From the NCBI GenBank assembly GCA_900543585.1, contig UQRP01000011.1:1-61223 (forward strand): a stretch of DNA of 61,223 nt, in the 5' to 3' direction. Each line of letters starts with the position of its first letter. Positions within the stretch are counted from its first letter, which is position 1. The notes below the pieces were generated by a model. It was not told the DNA's origin and ran no database searches. It saw nothing but the letters and a program-made list of their open reading frames with translations. Source of the DNA: an uncultured Prevotella sp. Its GTDB lineage: Bacteria > Bacteroidota > Bacteroidia > Bacteroidales > Bacteroidaceae. Positions 24,242-32,451 of the stretch are shown piece after piece. A program made the position numbers and the translations under genes.

Positions 24242-26161
24242 ATGGACAACAAGAAGTTTTCCCTTTTAAGCCAGATACAATATCCCTCGGACTTGCGTCG
24301 TCTGTCTGTCGACGCCCTTCCCGAGGTGTGCAGTGAGCTCCGTCAGGACATCATCGACGAGGTGTCGGTCAATCCCGGTCACCTTGCCTCCAGTCTTGGT
24401 GTGGTAGAGCTCACGGTGGCCTTGCACTATGTCTTCAACACCCCCGACGACCGCATCGTCTGGGATGTGGGCCACCAAGCCTATGGCCATAAAATCCTTA
24501 CCGGTCGCCGCGACAGCTTCTGCACCAACCGCAAGCTTGGCGGCATCCGCCCCTTCCCCACTCCTTTGGAGAGCGACTACGACACCTTCACCTGCGGGCA
24601 TGCCTCCAATAGCATCTCCGCTGCCTTGGGTATGGCCGTGGCAGCGCGCAAGAGCGGCCACGGCGACAGACATGTCGTAGCCGTCATCGGCGATGGTGCC
24701 ATGAGTGGCGGACTGGCCTTTGAAGGCCTCAACAACGTATCATCGACACCCAACGACATGCTCATCGTCCTCAACGACAACGACATGTCCATAGACCGTG
24801 CCGTGGGAGGTATGGAGCAGTATCTCATCAACCTCGACACCAACGCCACCTACAACAACCTGCGCTTCAAGGCCTCGCGATGGCTCCATGCCAAAGGCTA
24901 CCTCAACGACGAGCGCCGCAAGGGCATCATCCGCCTGAACAACGCCATCAAGAGTGCGCTGAGCCATCAGCAGAACATCTTCGAGGGCATGAACATCCGC
25001 TATTTCGGGCCCTTCGACGGTCACGACGTCGTCAACGTGGTGCGCATCCTCCGACAGCTCAAGGACATGAAAGGTCCCAAGCTCCTACATCTGCACACTG
25101 TCAAAGGCCGTGGCTATGAGCCTGCGGAGAAGAATGCCACGGTGTGGCATGCACCCGGCCGCTTCGACGCCGCTACGGGTGAGCGCATCGTCGACGACAA
25201 CAGCAACCGCCCACCGAAGTTTCAGGACGTCTTCGGCCAAACCCTCTTGGAGCTCGCTGAGCAGAATCCGAAGATTGTAGGCGTCACCCCAGCCATGCCC
25301 ACGGGCTGCTCGATGAACATCATGATGAAGGCCATGCCCGACCGTGTCTTCGACGTGGGCATCGCCGAGGGCCATGCTGTGACCTTCTCGGGCGGTATGG
25401 CAAAGGACGGCTTGCAGCCTTTCTGCAATATCTACAGCTCCTTTGCCCAGCGCGCCTACGACAATATCATTCATGACTTAGCCATCCTCAACCTGCCCGT
25501 CGTGCTCTGCCTCGACCGCGCGGGCTTGGTAGGTCCCGACGGACCCACCCATCATGGCGCCTTCGACATGGCAGCACTGCGGCCCATCCCCAACCTCACC
25601 ATCGCCTCACCCATGGACGAGGGCGAGCTGCGGCGACTGATGTATACCGCCCAGTTGCCCGGCAACGGCACCTTTGTCATCCGCTACCCTCGCGGACGCG
25701 GCCACCAGGTCGACTGGCGCTGCCCCTTCGAGGCCATCAAGGTGGGCACAGGACGCTGCATCCGCAAAGGCCACGACTTAGCCGTGCTCACCATCGGGCC
25801 CATCGGCTACGACGCTGAGGATGCCATCAAGGAGAGCGGGCGCGACGTGGCTCACTACGATGTCCGTTTCCTCAAGCCCCTCGACGAGCGGCTCCTCCAG
25901 GAGGTAGCCGACAACTTCCACACCATCCTCACCATAGAGGACGGCGTGCGCACCGGCGGCATGGGTACGGCCGTACTGGAATGGATGTCAGACCATGGTT
26001 ATACACCCCGCATCATACGCCTCGGACTCCCCGACGCCTTCGTAGAGCATGGCACCGTGGAGGAGCTGCGCCACATCTGCGGCATCGGCAAAGACGATAT
26101 CAAAAGAAAGATAGAAGAAATATTGGATAACAAAGGCGCTGAGCCCACAACACAACCATGA
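24242..26161 (+). CDS. dxs: 1-deoxy-D-xylulose-5-phosphate synthase
   Basis: Thiamine-diphosphate enzyme condensing pyruvate and glyceraldehyde 3-phosphate to DXP, first step of the MEP isoprenoid route; 639 residues from this ATG. Motifs: SSLGVVELTVALHYVF with the early catalytic region, DVGHQAYGHKILTGR, the ThDP/Mg motif GDGAMSGGLAFEGLNN, HTVKGRGYEPAE, and the transketolase-central RAGLVGPDGPTHHG. trkA overlaps its stop codon by 4 bp (ATGA), so translation may be coupled. Confidence 0.97.
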   Translation: MDNKKFSLLSQIQYPSDLRRLSVDALPEVCSELRQDIIDEVSVNPGHLASSLGVVELTVALHYVFNTPDDRIVWDVGHQAYGHKILTGRRDSFCTNRKLGGIRPFPTPLESDYDTFTCGHASNSISAALGMAVAARKSGHGDRHVVAVIGDGAMSGGLAFEGLNNVSSTPNDMLIVLNDNDMSIDRAVGGMEQYLINLDTNATYNNLRFKASRWLHAKGYLNDERRKGIIRLNNAIKSALSHQQNIFEGMNIRYFGPFDGHDVVNVVRILRQLKDMKGPKLLHLHTVKGRGYEPAEKNATVWHAPGRFDAATGERIVDDNSNRPPKFQDVFGQTLLELAEQNPKIVGVTPAMPTGCSMNIMMKAMPDRVFDVGIAEGHAVTFSGGMAKDGLQPFCNIYSSFAQRAYDNIIHDLAILNLPVVLCLDRAGLVGPDGPTHHGAFDMAALRPIPNLTIASPMDEGELRRLMYTAQLPGNGTFVIRYPRGRGHQVDWRCPFEAIKVGTGRCIRKGHDLAVLTIGPIGYDAEDAIKESGRDVAHYDVRFLKPLDERLLQEVADNFHTILTIEDGVRTGGMGTAVLEWMSDHGYTPRIIRLGLPDAFVEHGTVEELRHICGIGKDDIKRKIEEILDNKGAEPTTQP

Positions 26162-27552
26162 AGATTATTATCACAGGCGCCTACGCCATCGGCACGCATC
26201 TTGCCCGCTTGCTCTCTCGCAACCAGGAGGAGATTACCATCATCGACTCTGATGAGGAGCGCCTGGAGCGCATCGGAGCCGACTACGATCTGCTGACCCT
26301 CTGCGGTGAGCCGTCGAGTGTGAAGACCCTCCATGAGGCCGGCGCCGAGAATGCCGACCTCTTTATTGCCGTCACCCCCGACGAGAATGAGAATATCAAC
26401 AGCTGTATCCTGGCTCATGCCCTCCATGCCAGGAAGACGGTGGCCAAGGTCAACGATGCCGAATATGTTGAGGAGGACATCCGAAAGTTTTATAAGAACC
26501 TCGGCGTCGACGAGCTCATCTATCCAGAGATTCTTGCCGCCAAGGAGATCAACAACGGGTTGAAGATGTCGTGGGTGCGCCAGCGGTGGGATGTCCATGG
26601 TGGCGCCCTTGTCATGCTCGCCATCAAGCTGCGTGACAACTGCGAGATTCTCAACCAGCCCCTCAAGGTGCTCTGCGGCCCCGACGACCCCTACCACATC
26701 GTGGCCATCAAGCGCCATGGCATGACCATCATCCCCGGTGGCAACGACGAGTTGAAATGCTTCGACCTGGCCTATTTCATGACCACGAAGGAGTATATTC
26801 CCTATATCCGTCATATCACGGGCAAGGAGGGCTACGCCGACGTTCATAACGTGATGATTATGGGAGGCGGCATGACAGCCGTCAGAGCCTTGCAGTCGAT
26901 GCCGGAGTATATGGACGCAAAGATTATCGAGATGGACCACGACCGCTGCGAGGAGCTCAACCAACTCGTCGACGCCAAGACTCTCGTCATCGAGGGTGAT
27001 GCCCGTGACACCAACCTCCTTGAGGATGAGGGCATCAAGAACACCCAGGCTTTCGTGGCCCTTACGGGCAATGCCGAGACCAACATCTTAGCCTGTCTCA
27101 CGGCCAAGCGCCTCGGCGTGCGCAAGACCGTGGCCGACGTTGAGAATATGGACTATGCCAGCATGGCCGAGAGTCTCGACATCGGCACCATCATCAACAA
27201 GAAAGCCATCGCCGCCAGCCGTATCTACCAGCTCATGCTCGATGCCGACGTCATGAACGTCACCTTCCTCATGTCGGCCAATGCCGACGTGGCCGAGTTT
27301 GTGGCAAAGGATGGGGCGAAGGTCACCAAGCTCCCCGTCAAGGACCTCAAGTTGCCCCCCGATGTCACCATTGGCGGACTCGTCAGACAGGGTGAGGGCA
27401 TGCTCGTCAACGGCAACACGCGTATCGAGGCCGGCGACCATGTCGTCGTCTTCTGTCATGGCGTGAACATGAAGACGCTGGAGAAGTACTTCAACTCTCC
27501 CAAACGCATCGCGGAATTGGGCAAGGAGCTGTTGAGCAAGTTATCACTATGA
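26158..27552 (+). CDS. trkA: Trk potassium-uptake regulatory protein TrkA
   Basis: 464 residues: two RCK-N Rossmann domains, each followed by an RCK-C ligand domain, as in full-length TrkA. The first begins MKIIITGAYAIGTHLARLL with an acidic strand end IIDSDEERL that binds NAD(H)-type ligands. The second begins VMIMGGGMTAVRAL, where the glycine pattern departs from GxGxxG, so the second site may bind nucleotide poorly. It is peripheral on the cytoplasmic face of TrkH, which overlaps downstream by 4 bp. Confidence 0.95.
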   Translation: MKIIITGAYAIGTHLARLLSRNQEEITIIDSDEERLERIGADYDLLTLCGEPSSVKTLHEAGAENADLFIAVTPDENENINSCILAHALHARKTVAKVNDAEYVEEDIRKFYKNLGVDELIYPEILAAKEINNGLKMSWVRQRWDVHGGALVMLAIKLRDNCEILNQPLKVLCGPDDPYHIVAIKRHGMTIIPGGNDELKCFDLAYFMTTKEYIPYIRHITGKEGYADVHNVMIMGGGMTAVRALQSMPEYMDAKIIEMDHDRCEELNQLVDAKTLVIEGDARDTNLLEDEGIKNTQAFVALTGNAETNILACLTAKRLGVRKTVADVENMDYASMAESLDIGTIINKKAIAASRIYQLMLDADVMNVTFLMSANADVAEFVAKDGAKVTKLPVKDLKLPPDVTIGGLVRQGEGMLVNGNTRIEAGDHVVVFCHGVNMKTLEKYFNSPKRIAELGKELLSKLSL

Positions 27553-29012
27553 TCAATTACAAAATCATCCTGCGCATCCTCGGTGGGCTCCTCTTCCAGG
27601 AAGCCTTCACCATGCTGATATGTATGTTTGTGGCGCTGGGCTATCAGGAAGACGACATTCTCCTCTTCGCCACCTCTGCGGTCTTCACTATCTTAGTGGG
27701 CGTGGTGCTGCAGTTCTTCGGCCGCAATGCTGACAACCGTCTCACACGCCGCGACGCCTGCCTCCTGGTGACCCTCATCTGGGTTGTCTATTCTCTCTTT
27801 GCCACGCTGCCCTTCCTTTTAGGCGGCTACCTCCACAGCTTCACTGACGCTTATTTCGAGGCCATGTCGGGCTTCACGACAACGGGCGCCACCATCATTG
27901 ACGATGTCGAGGCCCTGCCCCACGGCATCCTCTTCTGGCGCTCGCTGACGCAGTGGGTAGGCGGCTTGGGCATTGTATTCTCCACCATCGCCCTCATCCC
28001 TTCCGTGGCGGGCGGCAGCGGAAGCATCAAAGTCTTCACAGCAGAGGCCACAGGACCCATCAAGTCGAAGCTCACACCCAAACTCTCCACAAGTGTACGC
28101 TATATATGGCTCGTCTACCTCGCCATCAGCGTGGCATGTTTCCTAAGCTACATGGTCTTCGGCATGAACTGGTTTGAGGCTGCCAACTACGCCATGTCGT
28201 CGGCGGCGACGGGCGGATTCTCCGTCAACAACAACTCCACCGAATATTTCAAGTCACCAGCCCTGGAGTATGTCACCACCTTCTACTGCTTCCTCTCGGG
28301 CGTCAACTTCACGCTGCTCTACACCTCCGTCTTCAAGGGGCGGCTGAAGTCGCTCTTCCGCGACAGCGAATTCCGCTTCTATCTCATCATGGTAGCCATC
28401 GCCACGGCGTTCATCATGTCTGAGCTCGTCCTGCGCAACCACTACCCCATAGAGCATGCCTTCCGCTCCGCCATCTTCCAGGTTGTCTCCTTCATCACCA
28501 CCACTGGGCTCTTCAACGACAATGCTGGGGCGTGGCCGCATGTGACATGGGTGGTCTTAGCCATCTGCATGTTTGTAGGCGCCTGCTCGGGCAGTACGAG
28601 TGGCGGACTGAAAAGCGTGCGCGGTGTCATGCTCCTCAAGGTGGTGAAGAACGAGCTCTTGCAGCGTCTCCACCCCAACGCCGTGCTACCACTGAAAATC
28701 AACGACATCAATGTCCCCGACAAGCAGCGTGTCTCTCTCCTGGCCTTCGTCACAGCTTATCTGCTGCTCTTCCTCATCATGGCCTTCGTAATGATCGCCG
28801 CGGGCATCGACAACACCAACGCCATCACCATCTGCCTGTCCTCGCTGGGCAATGTGGGGCCCACCCTCGGCACAGAGATAGGACCCACGATGTCGTGGTC
28901 ACAACTCCCCGACTTCGTCAAGTGGATGTGTACATTCATGATGCTCATCGGCCGTTTGGAGATTTTCACCGTCCTCGTGGTCCTCACACCATCTTTCTGG
29001 ACAAAGAACTAA
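27549..29012 (+). CDS. trkH: Trk potassium-uptake membrane subunit TrkH
   Basis: 487-residue pore subunit with four repeats of TM-P-loop-TM. Selectivity-filter-like segments are SGFTTTGATI, SSAATGGFSVNN, SFITTTGLFND and LGNVGPTLG. Also present is the TrkH segment GSTSGGLKSVRGVMLLK. It overlaps trkA by 4 bp (ATGA). Together the pair imports K+ driven by the membrane potential, with TrkA as the gate. Confidence 0.96.
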   Translation: MINYKIILRILGGLLFQEAFTMLICMFVALGYQEDDILLFATSAVFTILVGVVLQFFGRNADNRLTRRDACLLVTLIWVVYSLFATLPFLLGGYLHSFTDAYFEAMSGFTTTGATIIDDVEALPHGILFWRSLTQWVGGLGIVFSTIALIPSVAGGSGSIKVFTAEATGPIKSKLTPKLSTSVRYIWLVYLAISVACFLSYMVFGMNWFEAANYAMSSAATGGFSVNNNSTEYFKSPALEYVTTFYCFLSGVNFTLLYTSVFKGRLKSLFRDSEFRFYLIMVAIATAFIMSELVLRNHYPIEHAFRSAIFQVVSFITTTGLFNDNAGAWPHVTWVVLAICMFVGACSGSTSGGLKSVRGVMLLKVVKNELLQRLHPNAVLPLKINDINVPDKQRVSLLAFVTAYLLLFLIMAFVMIAAGIDNTNAITICLSSLGNVGPTLGTEIGPTMSWSQLPDFVKWMCTFMMLIGRLEIFTVLVVLTPSFWTKN

Positions 29013-29065
29013 GTAAATCAGCTGTTTCAAACGAATAATATAGAAACAACCCATTTAAGTTTCTT

Positions 29066-30028
29066 ATGAAAGCATTCCGTTTTAAGCCGCTTCTGAAACA
29101 AACCCTGTGGGGCGGCGAGAAGATTATACCGTTCAAACACCTTGCTTCCGACCTGACAAATGTCGGTGAAAGCTGGGAGATCTCTGGCGTGCAAGGCTGT
29201 GAGACCACCGTCGACGGTGGCGACTACGACGGCAAGCCCCTCAGCGCCGTCGTGGCCGAGTTGCAAGACAAGCTCGTGGGCAAAGCTAACTACGAGCGCT
29301 TCGGCAATGAATTTCCACTGCTCATCAAGTTCATCGATGCCAACAAGCCTCTCTCCATCCAGGTGCACCCCAATGACGAGACAGCGAAGAAGTTCGGGCA
29401 GAGCCATGGCAAGACAGAGATGTGGTATGTCATGGATTCAGACCCCGACGCCGACATGCTCGTGGGACTGAAGAAGCGCATCACGCCGGAGCAATACAAA
29501 GCCATGGTAGCCAACGACACCATCGTCAATGCCTTAGGCCATTATCAGGTCCGGGAAGACGACTGCTTCTTCCTCCCCGCCGGTCGCATCCACTCCATCG
29601 GCAAAGGCTGCTTTCTCTGTGAGATTCAGCAGACCTCCGACCTCACCTTTCGCATCTACGACTTCAAACGCCGCGACAAGGACGGCAACTTCCGGCAGCT
29701 CCACACCGAGCAGGCCGCACAGAGCATCGACTTCCGCATTGAGCAGAACTACCGCACGGAGTATGTGCCGCAGAAAGACCGCGGAATATCTCTCATCCAG
29801 TGCCCCTATTTCAAGACCTTCGTCTATGACCTGACAAGGCCGATGACAATAGATGTCACCGACCTCGACTCGTTCATCATCACCATCGTTGTCAGGGGCT
29901 CCGGCCGTATGACCGATGACGAGGGCAACAACTATGAGGTTGCCGCTGGCGACACCCTCCTTTTCCCCGCCACCACGAAGTTCATCCACACCGATGGTGA
30001 GCTCAAATTCCTCGAAACATTCGTATAA
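29066..30028 (+). CDS. manA: Mannose-6-phosphate isomerase, class I
   Basis: 320 residues; zinc enzyme interconverting mannose 6-phosphate and fructose 6-phosphate. Short Bacteroidota/Firmicutes-type ManA. Zinc and active-site segments: SIQVHPND (His), TEMWYVMD (Glu), AGRIHSIGKGC (His), and QQTSDLTFRIYDFKRRD. The second cupin lies in the C-terminus (GSGRMTDDEG). Its 3' end converges with the FMN-binding gene, 8 bp apart. Confidence 0.95.
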   Translation: MKAFRFKPLLKQTLWGGEKIIPFKHLASDLTNVGESWEISGVQGCETTVDGGDYDGKPLSAVVAELQDKLVGKANYERFGNEFPLLIKFIDANKPLSIQVHPNDETAKKFGQSHGKTEMWYVMDSDPDADMLVGLKKRITPEQYKAMVANDTIVNALGHYQVREDDCFFLPAGRIHSIGKGCFLCEIQQTSDLTFRIYDFKRRDKDGNFRQLHTEQAAQSIDFRIEQNYRTEYVPQKDRGISLIQCPYFKTFVYDLTRPMTIDVTDLDSFIITIVVRGSGRMTDDEGNNYEVAAGDTLLFPATTKFIHTDGELKFLETFV

Positions 30029-30036
30029 GCACCTGC

Positions 30037-30423
30037 TTATTTGTGCTCCTTATAGTACTTCGCACCGGCCTGGATATTCTTTATCAGGGCCTTGGTAGAG
30101 AAGGTAGCACCGGTGGTGGCATCGACCTTCATCGTGGCAGCTTTGCTCACGCTCTTGCCCTCAAACTTGGCAAGAATGGTCTTGGCCTTGGCGAAGAACT
30201 TCGGAGTCTCCTGATTCTGCAGGGGCTCTACCTTCGTAATCTTGTTTGACTTGATATACAGCTTCACGGGCACAGGGCCACGAAAGCCACGGACACCCTT
30301 TGTCAGCTCTGTAGTGTTGACAACGGTCGTCTTGCCTTCTTTGGTCATGATGGCATCACCGGCAAGAGCCGCACTGCTGAGAACCATAACGGCAGCAACA
30401 GCTGCCAAAACGTATTTCTTCAT
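30037..30423 (-). CDS. Small secreted FMN-binding domain protein
   Basis: 128 residues. A Sec signal peptide (MKKYVLAAVAAVMVLSSAALA) is followed by one FMN-binding domain with the flavinylation motif DATTGATFST near the C-terminus. In NqrC/RnfG-type domains the last Thr of (D/S)xxTGAT carries covalent FMN added by ApbE. The protein is small and stand-alone, without the redox membrane partners in this window, so it may be a periplasmic electron shuttle; that is inference. ATG 30423 is used, 45 bp after a -7 box. Confidence 0.85.
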   Translation of the reverse strand: MKKYVLAAVAAVMVLSSAALAGDAIMTKEGKTTVVNTTELTKGVRGFRGPVPVKLYIKSNKITKVEPLQNQETPKFFAKAKTILAKFEGKSVSKAATMKVDATTGATFSTKALIKNIQAGAKYYKEHK

Positions 30424-30467
30424 TTTCCTTCTTACCTTATTAATTATTAATATCTTGAAAAACATCG

Positions 30468-30509
30468 GCAAAGTTAAGGATAAGTTGCAGGAAAAATGAT
30501 TATCTTTGC
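30468..30509. promoter_or_regulatory. Back-to-back promoters of the FMN-binding and metallophosphoesterase genes
   Basis: TAACTTTGC on the minus strand (30468-30476) and TATCTTTGC on the plus strand (30501-30509) are only 24 bp apart, so both promoters must share upstream DNA and could compete for RNA polymerase. Confidence 0.65.
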
Positions 30510-30526
30510 CTTAAAAATACGTAATT

Positions 30527-31501
30527 ATGACCATAAAGCTGCGCCACAACACGATGATGCGGCTCATCACGGGCTCCATCCTTGTCATCGGCCTTCCCGG
30601 GCTGTTGTTTCTTCTTCTCTGGCCTTTCACCGGCTGGCAGTGGGCCCTCATTCTGCCCATAGTCTGGGAGCTTGTCATGGCCTACGGCTTCTTCTTCGGC
30701 TGGCGACATATCATCGTCCGCAAGGCCACCTGTACTTCACCACTGCTGCCCAAGACCTTCGACGGCTATAAGGTCTTGCAGCTCTCCGACATTCATATCG
30801 GCACCTACCTCCGCAACAGGAAATTCATCGACAAGCTCGTCAGACTCGTCAACGAGCAGCATGCCGACCTCATCGTCTTCACCGGCGACCTCGTCAACGT
30901 CTCCGCCGAAGAGGTCATACCCTTCCAACATGCCTTGGGACAGATCAAAGCCCCTGACGGTGTCTTCTCCATCATGGGCAACCACGACTACTGCGAATAC
31001 ATCCCCGTGAAGACGGACCGCAACATCGCCAAGAATCAGACTGTCCTCAAATACCTCGAAGGGAAGATTGGATGGAAGCTTCTCCTCAATGAGCACGCCC
31101 TTATCCGGCGCGGCGACAGCACCATTGCCGTCATCGGCGTGGAGAACATCAGCCGTCCGCCCTTCCCCGACTATGGCGACCTACACAAAGCCATGGAGGG
31201 GCTCCCCGCGGGCATGTTCAAGATTCTCCTAAGCCACGACCCAAGCCACTGGCGCCGTGGCGTGCTCCATCAGACGGACATTGCGCTGACCCTCTCCGGC
31301 CACACCCACGCCGGGCAGGTCCGCATCTACCACTGGTCGCCCTCGCGCGCAGCCTATCAGGAATGGGGCGGCAAATACACCGAGGGCGGCTCCATGCTCT
31401 ATGTCTCCACAGGCATCGGTGGTACCGTGCCCTTCCGACTCGGCGCCTGGCCGGAGATCAGCGTCATCACGCTGCGCGCCACCATGTCAGACATTTCCTA
31501 A
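30527..31501 (+). CDS. Membrane-anchored metallophosphoesterase (YkuE/YaeI-like)
   Basis: 324 residues. Two hydrophobic N-terminal segments precede a calcineurin-like phosphoesterase domain with a complete set of metal motifs: SDIHIGTYLR, FTGDLVN, GNHDYCEY, LSHDPSHW and LSGHTHAGQV. It resembles YaeI/YkuE enzymes that act on lipid or nucleotide phosphates such as UDP-diacylglucosamine-type substrates; the real substrate is unknown. The 3' end overlaps the convergent radical SAM gene by 15 bp. Confidence 0.9.
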   Translation: MTIKLRHNTMMRLITGSILVIGLPGLLFLLLWPFTGWQWALILPIVWELVMAYGFFFGWRHIIVRKATCTSPLLPKTFDGYKVLQLSDIHIGTYLRNRKFIDKLVRLVNEQHADLIVFTGDLVNVSAEEVIPFQHALGQIKAPDGVFSIMGNHDYCEYIPVKTDRNIAKNQTVLKYLEGKIGWKLLLNEHALIRRGDSTIAVIGVENISRPPFPDYGDLHKAMEGLPAGMFKILLSHDPSHWRRGVLHQTDIALTLSGHTHAGQVRIYHWSPSRAAYQEWGGKYTEGGSMLYVSTGIGGTVPFRLGAWPEISVITLRATMSDIS

Positions 31502-32350
31502 ATAAACTTTCTCCACTCCTTCCTCGTGGGCGATGGCCTCAGCCCGCCGCATCACAGCCAGCGGCGTCATCTCGGCATCCTGCATCCGGTACATCGGGAA
31601 GAAGCGGGAGAGATGCAACGGACAAGCCGACAGCCCGTTCGCCGTCAACCATCCGAACAGTTCATGGAGCTGTCCGTCGTCGGTGTTGATACCGGGGATG
31701 AGGAGTACCGTCACCTCTAAGTGGACACCCATAGCGTGGAGCGTCGTCAGCGTGTTGAGGACGGGCGACAACGAGGCGTGGTTGAAGCGGCGGTAGACAG
31801 CATCGGAGAAGTTCTTCAAGTCGATATTGGCAGCGTCAAGATAAGGCGCCAACTGTCTCAGTGGGGCTTCGTTGACATAGCCCGCGCTGACGAGGACGTT
31901 GTAGAGCCCTCTCTGATGCGCCACCTTCGCCGTGTCGAGGACATATTCATACCACGTCAGCGGTTCAGTATAGGTGTATGCAATGGTCGGCAGCCCACGC
32001 TGAAGGGCTAAGTCGACGACAGCCTCCGGCGGGCAGTCGTAGGCCGGCACCGCATCGGGCGCCACCTGCGAGATGTCATAGTTCTGGCAGTTCGGACAGC
32101 GCAGGTTACAGCCCGTACAGGCTATGGAGAGGCACCGCGTGCCCGGATGCCACTCTGCCAACGGCTTCTTCTCAATAGGGTCGTCGGCAAGGGCACAAGG
32201 ACGGCCATAAGAGAGAGCCACCAACCGACCGCCCATATTCTTCCGCGAACGGCACAGACCCGACTGCCCATCTGCCATCACACATTCGTGCGGGCAGAGA
32301 TGGCAACGGCAACGACCGTCGGGAAGAGAAGTATAATATAAACACTCCAT
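31487..32350 (-). CDS. amrS: AmmeMemoRadiSam system radical SAM enzyme
   Basis: 287 residues. The radical SAM [4Fe-4S] motif is CNLRCPNC (CxxxCxxC), within the family phrase ACTGCNLRCPNCQNYDIS. An N-terminal Cys cluster (CRCHLCPHEC) matches this family's extra cysteines. The family is PflA-related and found with MEMO1 and AMMECR1 homologues; the chemical role of this trio is not settled. The fused MEMO1-AMMECR1 gene lies 101 bp upstream on the same strand with an inverted repeat between them. Confidence 0.92.
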   Translation of the reverse strand: MECLYYTSLPDGRCRCHLCPHECVMADGQSGLCRSRKNMGGRLVALSYGRPCALADDPIEKKPLAEWHPGTRCLSIACTGCNLRCPNCQNYDISQVAPDAVPAYDCPPEAVVDLALQRGLPTIAYTYTEPLTWYEYVLDTAKVAHQRGLYNVLVSAGYVNEAPLRQLAPYLDAANIDLKNFSDAVYRRFNHASLSPVLNTLTTLHAMGVHLEVTVLLIPGINTDDGQLHELFGWLTANGLSACPLHLSRFFPMYRMQDAEMTPLAVMRRAEAIAHEEGVEKVYLGNV

Positions 32351-32403
32351 CTATTTTCCCCTTTCTATATCTTTTCTTAAAGTCCTTCTTCGGCATTCAA
32401 AGC

Positions 32404-32441
32404 GCTGTAAGATTGCAAACTCTCTTGTGCAATCTTACAGC
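32404..32441. repeat. Perfect 14-bp inverted repeat between the AmmeMemoRadiSam genes
   Basis: GCTGTAAGATTGCA (32404-32417) and TGCAATCTTACAGC (32428-32441) with a 10-nt loop. It lies between two codirectional minus-strand genes, without a T-run after it, so it could be an mRNA processing or stability element, or a weak terminator. Confidence 0.75.
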
Positions 32442-32451
32442 TCAGCATTTC

